From assembly GCF_025460835.1 (NCBI RefSeq), contig NZ_JAMXAY010000019.1, positions 1-64,000 of the forward strand: DNA of 64,000 nt, read 5' to 3'. The position numbers and the translations under genes are program-made. This DNA comes from Parapedobacter soli (GTDB taxonomy: Bacteria > Bacteroidota > Bacteroidia > Sphingobacteriales > Sphingobacteriaceae). The notes under the pieces were generated by a model. That model was not told the DNA's origin and made no database searches. It saw only the letters and a program-made list of their open reading frames with translations. Of the stretch, positions 43,939-53,600 are shown piece after piece (the first letter of the stretch is position 1; each line of letters begins with the position of its first letter).

Positions 43939-46900
43939 TTAGTTTGCTTGGATTTGCAAGAACTTTTTAGGATTTTTCTCATCTGCTATAAACCATGCGG
44001 GGTTGCCGTGCTTGTCTTTGCCAAGGCGCGCATTGGGGATTGGAGGAATGGATATGTCATCGGTGGGCGCGATGGAAGTGGTAGGTATAAACCCTGCTTC
44101 AACCAACTCTTTGACGCATAATTCAAAGACATGAGCGATACGTTCGATATCTTCATCAGTATGTACCGTGGTCAGAAAACAGGGGAATCCATCTTGGATA
44201 TGGATGCCACGTAGCCGCATCGCCGCAAACAATAGCTCGCTATAGGGATATTCTTTGTGATATTTTACCTTCCAAAGCGATCCGAAATGAGCGACGTATA
44301 TGGGTACTTGATAATAGTGGCATATCGAATTCAGTTTATCTACCAGTATTTTTGTCCGCCGATTGACAGACTCCTGCAATTGGGGCCCCTGTTCTTTCAG
44401 GTACTCCAGCGAGGCTTCCGTGGTAGCCAGTGCAAGGGGGTGCCGCACGAATGTGCCTGCAAAGTAAGTTACGCCTGCCTCGGGTATCGAATCATCGCCA
44501 TATTGCCAAAAACCTCCATCCAATGCGTCCATAAATGGTTTACGGCCGGCAATAATCCCGATGGATATACCTGCGCCCGCTACTTTTCCATAGGTTGCGA
44601 TATCGGCTTGGATGTTAAATAGCCCTTGGGCACCCCGTGGGTGGAAACGGAATCCGGAAATGACCTCGTCGAAAATGAGTGTTGTGCCAGCCTCCGCAGT
44701 GATGGTACGCAACTCTTTGAGGAATTCCACAGGTACAAATTCGGGCCTGCGGCTTTGGATGGGTTCAACCAGCACGGCGGCTAATTCGTGCGCCCGATCC
44801 CGGATGATTTGTAATGATTCTTCCGTGCCATAATCCAGGATTAGCATATTTTGAACTGCCTCGGGCATAATACCGGGTGCTGCCGGATATGTCTTTAACT
44901 TTTTTGTGCCACGTGCAATGACTTCGTCCATGATGCCGTGGTATGAATTCGTGAATGCTACAATGGTAGACCGGCCGGTAACGGTACGTGCGATACGCAT
45001 AGCACCCAGTACAGCTTCAGATCCGGTATTGCACAGCGCGGCCCTGTCAAAGCCCGTAAATTCACATACTAATTTGCAGACTTTCCCAGATTTTTCGTGT
45101 TGCGGGCCTATCTCGTACCCTTCTTCGATTTGCTGTAAGAGGGCTTGCTTAACTACATCGGGTTGATACCCCAGGAAATTGGAACCAAATCCATTCAAGA
45201 CATCGATGTATTCATTGCCGTCAATATCCCACAATCGGGAGCCTTTCGATTTATTCACCACTATGGAATAGACAATCTCCTTGGTTTCGGGCTTGAAACC
45301 CGATACGACGCGGGGGTCTGCCATGTGCCTCCGGTTCTCTTGTGTATATGTTTTGCTTCGATTGGTCTTCTGGGTATATTGGGTTATGAAGGTGCTTAGG
45401 TAGGCTTGCTGCCCATCTGTTAATCCCAGTGACGTTTTTTCAATACGAGCGGTTGCACCGAATGGTTTTTTTAACTCTACGGATTCTTCGGGAGTAAGTG
45501 CGCTCCACTTTTCTTGTGGGGTGCTGGCATCTCCGGTTGGTACTGCCTGTTTAAGCGGTGCCGGATTGTGGGGCACGCCGGCCTGGTTTTGTTGGAGGAC
45601 AGCTATCTGTTGGGATAACAATGCAATCTGTTGGAAAATGAAACTAGTAGTGTTTGCATCAGTTACCCCCGGGGTTATCGGCTGCTGTACAGGTGCCATG
45701 GTGGGTTGGTTGGTGTCGCCGGCGCCGGGTTCCAATGTCTTATCCAAATACGTTGCAAGCGTATCTACGGTCCCGTAGGTTTCACTCAGTCCCCTGAACG
45801 TGACCGGAACGCCGAATTCCTTTTTTATGGTGAGGGCCAACTGGGTAAGCAATAGGGAATCAAGACCAAGTTCCATGAAGCTTGTATGGTTCGCTTGGGG
45901 ATTGATCTCAATACCAGTGGCCTCTTCAAGTAACGACCGTACTTTATCTTTGAGTGCTTCTTTTTTGTCCATGATGGCTGTAGCGGTGTTTTGATAAGTG
46001 ATGGGTTGATTATTTGCCTCTTCCATTGGTTTTGCTGCTGCCGCTGGAAATAGCCAATATGTTTTTCGATTGAATGCGTAAGTCGGCAATGCAGTAAAGT
46101 TGCCGGGTGAAGGGGCCAAGGCTTTCCAATCCAGGGGTATGCCTGATGCCCATAAACTACCGACAGCTTTATACAGTTCGCGGTGTGTATCTACCGCTTT
46201 TATACCGCCGATTGCCTTGGATATGAAGTGGCTGCCGTGCTGTTTCGCTAACGTAGCGGCAACAGCTCCCGGGCCTACTTCAAGGAAGACCGGGCTGATT
46301 TCCTTCTCGAGGAAAATCAATGCATCTGAAAACTTCACAGTGGCCTGTACATGGCGTACCCAGTATTCGGTGCTCGTTGCTTCATCGTCTTTCAGCCAGG
46401 TGCCAGTTACGGTGGAAACAATCGGCTTATTGGGGGTGTGGAGTGTGATGTTTTTAAAGGATTCCCTGAACTCGTCCAATATGGGAATCATCATATCCGA
46501 ATGAAACGCATGGCTGGTTTCCAACGGCTTGTTGGCAATTCCCAGGTTGTTGAGATGAGCGGAAAACGCCTGGATCTTTGGGGTTTCGCCCGCTACTACA
46601 CATAGTGATGGTGCATTAATAGCTGCCATGGATACGCCGGCCGGCATCGATTGGGCGATATGGCTGGCTTTATCCCTGACCGATAGCATGCTCCCGGCGG
46701 GAAGGCCGGAAATCAATTGCCCGCGGATAGCCACTAATTTCAGTACATCGGCCAACGAAAAAACACCCGCTAAATGCGCAGCAACAAATTCACCGATACT
46801 ATGGCCAATGAACGCCGTGGGTATTATCCCCCAACTTATCCATAGTTTTGCCAATGCATATTCCGTAACAAACAGAGCCGGCTGGGTGTACTTTGTGTTT

Positions 46901-49900
46901 TTGAGATTTTCCTGAGCGTCCCGGTCTACGGCCTCCACGAAGATGATATCCCGTATATCTTCTCCAAGTATATCAAGGAGTACCGTACTGCATTCATCTA
47001 CGGCTTCCCTGTATACGTTTTCACGGTCGTAGAGTTCCTTGCCCATATTCAGGAACTGGGAACCTTGCCCGGGGAACATGAATGTGATTGCCCCGCTGTG
47101 TTTACCAGCCTCATGGATCTCCAAGGGGCGCGTCTGTAGGCTGTTGACCAGATCACCGGTATCGGAAGCCACAATGGAACTCCGGTATTCAAAGTCCTGT
47201 CGCCGATGCTGCAGCGTATAAGCGATGTCCTGTATCGGGACATCGGGGTTATGGTTGATAAATTCCGCCAATCTGTCGGCATAGCGCTGCAACGAAGTTT
47301 CGTTTCTGGCCGATAGATTGATAATATGCAGATCGGAAGGGCTCCCGGTGCCTTCCTGTGGAGTCAGTTGGTCTGCGCCGGTTTCATGTGCTTCGAGAAT
47401 GACATGTACGTTGGTTCCTCCTACACCGAAAGAGCTAACACCCGCAATTCGTTTTCCATTACGTGGCGACCAGTCGTTAAGTTGGTCATTGACAATAAAC
47501 GGGCTTCCACTGAAATCAATTGCTGGATTAGGCTCACTGTAATTGATGGAAGGGACCAGCTTTTTATGATGGAGCGACATGGCGGTCTTTATCAGTCCGG
47601 CAACACCTGCAGCATGCGTGAGGTGGCCCATATTGCTTTTTATGGACCCAATTCTGCAGTATTGGGCTTCTTCCTGGCTGCCGAATGCTAACCGTAATCC
47701 TTGGATTTCTATCGGGTCGCCCAAAGGCGTCGCCGTTCCGTGGGTCTCTACGTACGAAATATCTGCGGGGTTCACCTGGGCGTCACGGATGGCCATGCGG
47801 ATGCAATTGGCTTGCCCTTCAGCATTCGGGGCTGTAAAACTACCCTTTACGCGGCCATCGTTGCTGATACCTACACCCTTGATTACGGCATATATGGTGT
47901 CTCCGTCTTTTTCTGCTTGCTTTTTGTCTTTCAGAACCACTACGCCCGCACCATCGCTGAAAAGCGTGCCCTGCGCATCGCGGTCAAACGGCCGGCAGTG
48001 GCCATCGTTGCTTAGCATGGCGCCTTCTTCATATAAATGGCCGCTGTTAATCGGGCAGGTTATCGAGGCACCGCCCGCCAGCGCGATGTCGCACTGGCCC
48101 CGGCGTATGCTTTCAACGGCTTGGGCAACGGCTAGTAACGATGTTGAACAGGCAGATAACACCGTGACCGCCGGTCCTTTCAGATCGAGTGAATAGGCAA
48201 CCCGGCTGGATATATAGTCTTTGTCGTTAGCGGTCAATACTTGCATTCCACCGGCTCTTTCAATCGATTTGCCGTTGGCTAGTACATTATTGGTGAAATA
48301 GGTGTTGTTGGCACACCCTGCATATATGCCGATGGATCCACCGAATTTCTGGGGTACGTATCCGCATTTTTCCAGTGCCTCCCAAGAAATCTCAAGAAAT
48401 ATGCGGTGTTGCGGATCCATTAGCTCCGCTTGCTTGGCATTGATGCCGAAAAATGACGCATCGAAGTCTGTGGGATTGTTGATGATACCTCTCGCCCTGA
48501 CATAATCGGGCGACAGCCGATCTGCCGAAGGAATCGATGGGTCCAATTCATTTTCGTCGAAGAATCGGATTGTTTCTTTCCCGTTGACAAGGACGTTCCA
48601 CAACTCCTCCGTGGTGTCGGCACCGGGGAAACGACCGGCGATGCCGATAATGGCAACATCGTTATCGGGGCTTGTTGCCTGCTTTGCCGTTTGGATTTCG
48701 TTAGTGGCGTAAGCGTTGTTCCCTCCATCGAGGAAATGGGCTAAGTGTCTTACCGTAGGGTACTGGTAAAGACGGAGTACTGGAATGTCTAAACCGGCTC
48801 TCCTTAATTCGATAGTGGTTTTCTGTGCCAATAGCGAGTTGCCCCCCAGTTCGAAAAAATTGTCGTCCCTTCCGACCCGCTCGACGTTCAGCAGTGATTT
48901 CCAGATGTCTGCAATCGTATGTTCCGTCTTATATTTTACCGCAGTATATGTGGTGCCCGATAATTGGGATGCATAGGGAAGGGGTAAAGCGTTTTTGTCT
49001 ACCTTACCATTGCTGGTTAGCGGGATAGCGTCGACTTCTATAAGAAATTGAGGAACCATATACTCAGGCAACCGCCTGCGTAAGTATTTATTGATTGTCG
49101 ATTTGTGTAGCGGTTGCTTAGCGACATAGTAGCCGATAAGTTGGGCGTCTTCATGTCCCGTTTTTATAGCAGAGACAATACCGCGGCTAATCTCAGGAAT
49201 CTGTTGCATGGTATGCTCGATTTCTCCGAGCTCTATCCTGAATCCTCTGATTTTTACTTGGTTGTCTATTCGTCCGAGATACTCCAATGTGCCATCTTCC
49301 GCTTGTTTGACCAGGTCTCCGGTCCGGTAAAGTCTAGTGCCCTCTTCGCCGAAAGGGTCTTGGATAAATCGATCAGCCGTAAGTTGTTCGAGATTGAGGT
49401 ATCCCTTGGCTAGACCGTCGCCCCCCACAAAAAGTTCTCCCGCGGTATTGGGCGGTAGTGCCCTTAAGTTTTCATCTAATATACGGGTATATAGCGTAGG
49501 TATCGGTTTCCCAATAACACTGGTCGTGTTATCAAGATGTTTTTCTTCGATTTCTTGATAGGTTACGTGTACGGTTGTTTCGGTGATGCCGTACATATTA
49601 ATAAGACTACAACCCGGATACCAGCTGTGCCAGGGCTTCAACTTGGCCGGGTTGAGGGCCTCTCCGCCGAAGATGACATACCTTACATCCAATGGGAGGG
49701 GCGATGATAATGCCGATATTTGATCTTGGAGGACATAGAATGCCGAGGGCGTTTGGTTCAATATGGTAACGTGCTCGTCGGCCAGTAATCTTGCGAACTG
49801 ATTAGCATCACGTGTGGCATTTTTCGGAACGATGATCAATTTTCCTCCGAATAGTAATGCGCCGTACATCTCCCAAACGGAAAAATCAAAGCAAAATGAG

Positions 49901-50514
49901 TGGAACATCGTCCACACGTCATTTTCGTTGAACTCAAAAAGTGGGGTATCGTTTACAAACAGCCTGACTATGTTCCGATGGGTAATCATGACCCCTTTGG
50001 GGCGCCCTGTCGACCCTGATGTATAGATGATATAAGCTAGGTTGTTGGCGGATAGTAACGTTGCCGTTTCGGGAAGTGTTTTTTTCTGATTAAGGTACGA
50101 GTCGGAGATTGACAGATTGACCAGCTTGATTGCCTCGTCTCCAGCATTACTGATGCTCTCAATAAGTCCGATGCTATCACTGGAACTCAATACGATGTTA
50201 GCCTTTATATCGGCTAACATATATGCGATTCTGTCTTCAGGGTATTCGGGATCGATAGGTACGTACGCTCCGCCGGCCTTCAGTATAGCCAATATACCCA
50301 CAATCATTTCCAAAGACCGATCCAGGCATATTGCTACGGGCGTTTCCTGTTTTACGCCGCTTGCAATTAACAAATGGGCTACTTGGTTAGATAGCTCGTC
50401 TAACTCGCCGTATGTAAGTGATTTATCATTGAAAGATACCGCAATGCGAGATTGTGATTGCTGAGCTTGGTGACAAAATAATTCGATTATAGTTTTTGGA
50501 TACCTATTCTCCAT
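43939..50514 (-). CDS. NRPS/PKS hybrid: A(Thr)-T-KS-AT-ACP-aminotransferase
   Basis: This 2191-residue protein has the same six-domain plan as its neighbour. A runs to about 520, T has LGGNSL near 556, KS has SACSTS near 788, and AT has GHSIGEF near 1238 with malonyl-type HAFHS. ACP has LGLDSLLL near 1549, and the PLP aminotransferase has its lysine in YGKVAGAG near 1977. The code is DFWNIGMVHK, the exact threonine code. Predicted product: Thr plus malonate with a beta-amination, 3,4-diamino-5-hydroxyhexanoyl-ACP. A QQIALLSQQIAVLQQ segment precedes the aminotransferase. No C or KR domain is present. The two hybrids are clearly duplicates, including the tail PPIPNARLG...AWF, but their A domains are of different specificity. 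The gene has its own palindrome promoter. Confidence 0.93.
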   Translation of the reverse strand: MENRYPKTIIELFCHQAQQSQSRIAVSFNDKSLTYGELDELSNQVAHLLIASGVKQETPVAICLDRSLEMIVGILAILKAGGAYVPIDPEYPEDRIAYMLADIKANIVLSSSDSIGLIESISNAGDEAIKLVNLSISDSYLNQKKTLPETATLLSANNLAYIIYTSGSTGRPKGVMITHRNIVRLFVNDTPLFEFNENDVWTMFHSFCFDFSVWEMYGALLFGGKLIIVPKNATRDANQFARLLADEHVTILNQTPSAFYVLQDQISALSSPLPLDVRYVIFGGEALNPAKLKPWHSWYPGCSLINMYGITETTVHVTYQEIEEKHLDNTTSVIGKPIPTLYTRILDENLRALPPNTAGELFVGGDGLAKGYLNLEQLTADRFIQDPFGEEGTRLYRTGDLVKQAEDGTLEYLGRIDNQVKIRGFRIELGEIEHTMQQIPEISRGIVSAIKTGHEDAQLIGYYVAKQPLHKSTINKYLRRRLPEYMVPQFLIEVDAIPLTSNGKVDKNALPLPYASQLSGTTYTAVKYKTEHTIADIWKSLLNVERVGRDDNFFELGGNSLLAQKTTIELRRAGLDIPVLRLYQYPTVRHLAHFLDGGNNAYATNEIQTAKQATSPDNDVAIIGIAGRFPGADTTEELWNVLVNGKETIRFFDENELDPSIPSADRLSPDYVRARGIINNPTDFDASFFGINAKQAELMDPQHRIFLEISWEALEKCGYVPQKFGGSIGIYAGCANNTYFTNNVLANGKSIERAGGMQVLTANDKDYISSRVAYSLDLKGPAVTVLSACSTSLLAVAQAVESIRRGQCDIALAGGASITCPINSGHLYEEGAMLSNDGHCRPFDRDAQGTLFSDGAGVVVLKDKKQAEKDGDTIYAVIKGVGISNDGRVKGSFTAPNAEGQANCIRMAIRDAQVNPADISYVETHGTATPLGDPIEIQGLRLAFGSQEEAQYCRIGSIKSNMGHLTHAAGVAGLIKTAMSLHHKKLVPSINYSEPNPAIDFSGSPFIVNDQLNDWSPRNGKRIAGVSSFGVGGTNVHVILEAHETGADQLTPQEGTGSPSDLHIINLSARNETSLQRYADRLAEFINHNPDVPIQDIAYTLQHRRQDFEYRSSIVASDTGDLVNSLQTRPLEIHEAGKHSGAITFMFPGQGSQFLNMGKELYDRENVYREAVDECSTVLLDILGEDIRDIIFVEAVDRDAQENLKNTKYTQPALFVTEYALAKLWISWGIIPTAFIGHSIGEFVAAHLAGVFSLADVLKLVAIRGQLISGLPAGSMLSVRDKASHIAQSMPAGVSMAAINAPSLCVVAGETPKIQAFSAHLNNLGIANKPLETSHAFHSDMMIPILDEFRESFKNITLHTPNKPIVSTVTGTWLKDDEATSTEYWVRHVQATVKFSDALIFLEKEISPVFLEVGPGAVAATLAKQHGSHFISKAIGGIKAVDTHRELYKAVGSLWASGIPLDWKALAPSPGNFTALPTYAFNRKTYWLFPAAAAKPMEEANNQPITYQNTATAIMDKKEALKDKVRSLLEEATGIEINPQANHTSFMELGLDSLLLTQLALTIKKEFGVPVTFRGLSETYGTVDTLATYLDKTLEPGAGDTNQPTMAPVQQPITPGVTDANTTSFIFQQIALLSQQIAVLQQNQAGVPHNPAPLKQAVPTGDASTPQEKWSALTPEESVELKKPFGATARIEKTSLGLTDGQQAYLSTFITQYTQKTNRSKTYTQENRRHMADPRVVSGFKPETKEIVYSIVVNKSKGSRLWDIDGNEYIDVLNGFGSNFLGYQPDVVKQALLQQIEEGYEIGPQHEKSGKVCKLVCEFTGFDRAALCNTGSEAVLGAMRIARTVTGRSTIVAFTNSYHGIMDEVIARGTKKLKTYPAAPGIMPEAVQNMLILDYGTEESLQIIRDRAHELAAVLVEPIQSRRPEFVPVEFLKELRTITAEAGTTLIFDEVISGFRFHPRGAQGLFNIQADIATYGKVAGAGISIGIIAGRKPFMDALDGGFWQYGDDSIPEAGVTYFAGTFVRHPLALATTEASLEYLKEQGPQLQESVNRRTKILVDKLNSICHYYQVPIYVAHFGSLWKVKYHKEYPYSELLFAAMRLRGIHIQDGFPCFLTTVHTDEDIERIAHVFELCVKELVEAGFIPTTSIAPTDDISIPPIPNARLGKDKHGNPAWFIADEKNPKKFLQIQAN

Positions 50515-50551
50515 TATGAATTTATCAGGTCTTCTGCGTTATTGTTTTCAT

Positions 50552-50626
50552 CAAAATTACACTTGATATTCAATATATGCGTACTGATGTTGCCATCATT
50601 TATACAACTGTAGTATATGTGCTACA
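50552..50626 (-). promoter_or_regulatory. Locus palindrome plus -7 box for the Thr-type hybrid synthetase
   Basis: TGTAG-N8-CTACA lies at 50609-50626 (centre 50617.5), inside the last codons of the upstream NRPS gene. TAATTTTG on the minus strand lies at 50552-50559 (centre 50555.5), a 62-bp spacing, 38 bp before the start at 50514. Placement inside coding sequence argues that the site is selected. Confidence 0.8.
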
Positions 50627-53600
50627 AAAGAAAGACCTTTCATAATCCTCCCACACCTTATTCACCTGCGCTTGCAGCTTTGCCGCGATATCCGGCATTA
50701 CATCGATGGAAAATATGTTCAAATGGGATACATCGATCGGCACGATTACCAGATCTTTTTGGATAAATTGGCGCCATCCATTCGTGTCCGGGTGGGGCAC
50801 ATACCTTAAAAAATTGACATAAGGACTTTTGAATAAACAGCAGGTGGCTTTAATGTCCTGGGGTTTAAGTTTATATTTTTCCATAGCAAATAGGTAATCG
50901 ACATGTCCTTTACTCATTTGCATCTTCTTTGGAACAATTGATTTAAATGACCGGTAACTTATTTTGACTAACAAACCATATAGTACGCTCACCGAAAAAA
51001 ATGCAGTGGCGTAGATTAACGTCCTCGTTCGCCCGAATTGTTGATGTTGGGGTTTGAATTCGTTAATGGATACTTTGAGCCAGTGTAGGAATCCCCTTGG
51101 AGTAGATCGGTTTGTAAACGAGGCTTTGTTTATAAAGGTATCGAACAGACCAAGCATCGCAACTGTTTTTCCTTTTGCTTCGAGTTGCTTTGTGACCTCG
51201 AAAGCAAAGATTCCGCCAGTGGAGTAACCTGTTATCATGTAGGGCCCTTCTGGCGTGTGTTTCAATATTTCATTCACATAGTGTGCAGATATTTCTTCAA
51301 CTGTTTTGAATGGCTTGCTTTTGCCACTCAGTCCCATCCCTTGAATACCGTAAAGCGGTTGGTCGGGGTCTAAATACGGGAGTAAGCTTCGTACGAAAAG
51401 GATATCCAGTTGCGCACCGTGTATCACATATAAAGGGGGTTTGGAGCCCTCTGTCCGGATGGGGATCACACAGTCCCATTTTGACGGATCGGCCTTTTCG
51501 TCGATGATTTTTGCCAGCTTTTCGATAGTTGAATGTTCAAACAGTGCAGATATCGGGAGGCGATTTCCTATTTGACGTTCGATGGCCAGCATCACCTTAA
51601 CGGCGATTAAAGAATGCCCGCCCAGTTCGAAAAAATTACTGGTTACGCTGATTGCTTCGATTTCCAGGAGCTCTGCCCATATCTTGTGTAACAGCAGTTC
51701 GGTTGGCGTAGTGGGAGCTTTGTGATGTTCCGTTACGTGATCCGCTAACGCCGCTACAGGATTCGGTAGTCTAGCACGGTCGATTTTCCCATTTGCAGAT
51801 AGGGGAAACCGGTTCAATACAACGTAAAATGTCGGAACCATGTAATCGGGTAGCGTTTCCTGTAATGTACTTTTCCATTGCTTGATCTGGTGCTCCGGAA
51901 ATTTAATTATTTGGACCTCATCCTCGGTTTGCCAAGCAGACGTGTCATTTATTGGTTTTTTTTGAAGTTGGGGCTTTTGTGGTACCATATTCAAACCGGC
52001 AGGGATGAACACGGCTTCAATGAAACCGTCGGAGCCGTCAGAAGACCACCTGACGTGGGCGGTATATCCTTGTTGGTCGCCTAGGGCCCAAAGATCGGAC
52101 GGATTTACGCCGGATACCGGAACCGACTGCATCTGGTCTTTTATTAACTTAACAGGCAGACCGTTGTCCGATTGATTGACTAATTGCTGTAAGGTGAAGT
52201 CACGGCTCAACCGGCTGTTTGGTATCCGCGTAACACGTACGATTTGGCCGGTATGTGTGGTTAGCTGCTGCTTTAGCAATTGTATATCCGATTGCGCATC
52301 CCACTGAAGTTCTACTTCCGGCGCCACAACTTGTGGTGCGGCATCGCCAACGTACAACCAGATGTCATAGTGGCATTTGGTCCCCTCATTGAGGTAGTTG
52401 CCACCACGTATCTGGATGTCTACGGCAGTTATTGCTGGGATTGTTTTAGGCAGGTTATAAAAGTACTCAGGGTCTACACTTAACTCTTCTTCTTTCTTGA
52501 TTCGGAGTTCGGTCACATCCCGGTATGCTTCCACTGTGGTGTCATCGCTCGTTATCGCGAGTTGATCGAGGTAGAAATGCATAGCAACCGTACCGATGGT
52601 TTGCATATCGCCGATATATATGCAGCCGCCCGACTTCAAAGCCGATGCAGCTTTCACGATGACATTTTCCAGGTATTGTAAGCTGGGGAAATACTGGGCA
52701 ACACCATGCAGGAAAACTAGATCATAGGCACTGGGTTCAATTCCGGTGAAGTCATCCGCCATGGCTGTATAGGCCCTGACGTGTTGCCACTTTTCAGGGT
52801 GGATGGACAGCTTTTCGTTCAGCTTGTTGATTGCAACGGCTGAATAGTCAGTGGCAATGTATTCTTCAACATCTGTTCCCAATGCAAAGAGCAGGTGCCC
52901 ACCCCCGGTACCCAATTCAATGATTCGTTTGGCATTTAGGGCTTTTAAACGTTTCAGCCCTTCATTGGTCCACTCAACCCCTTGTTCTTCGATATCTTCG
53001 CCCTGGTAATATTGGGAAACGATGGCGAGATCTAAATTCTGATCCAGCAGTGGCAGACTTTCTTCACTTTTTATACCCAGTGTGTATAAATCTTCCCAGC
53101 GATCTTTCCACAGGGAGGCATCGTTTGCATCGGGTATGATATATCCAACTAGGATTTTGTCGCCCTTTTGGCTGTCCATCGCATGCACCACAACATCTTT
53201 TATTCCATTTAACTGGGCTAGATTGTGCTCGATTTCCTGCAACTCTATGCGGTGGCCGCGGAGCTTGACCTGGTGATCAACCCTGCCGACATATTGGATT
53301 TCACCATTTGGTAAAAGTTTACCCAGGTCGCCACTTTTATACATCACGGTGTGTGATTTACCATCGGTGGGTAACGGTATAAATGCATCGGCGGTAAGTG
53401 CCGGCTCACCATAATATCCGTCACTTACGCAGTCACCTGAGATATAAAGCTCACCTATCTGGCCCTGGGATACATTACGCATGCGGTCGTCAAGTAGGTG
53501 AATTGTAGTGTTATTCAGCGGCTTTCCCAAGGTTATGGGGTCATCTGCACTCAGGATTCGCTTGCTTAAAACCGCGACTGTTGTTTCTGTCGGCCCGTAA

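Noticed and set aside
43746-50626. Sigma-54 (-24/-12) promoters downstream of the palindromes
   Set aside because: GG and GC pairs near the sites have 11-12 bases between them where 10 are needed. TAnnTTTG boxes fit better and at constant spacing.
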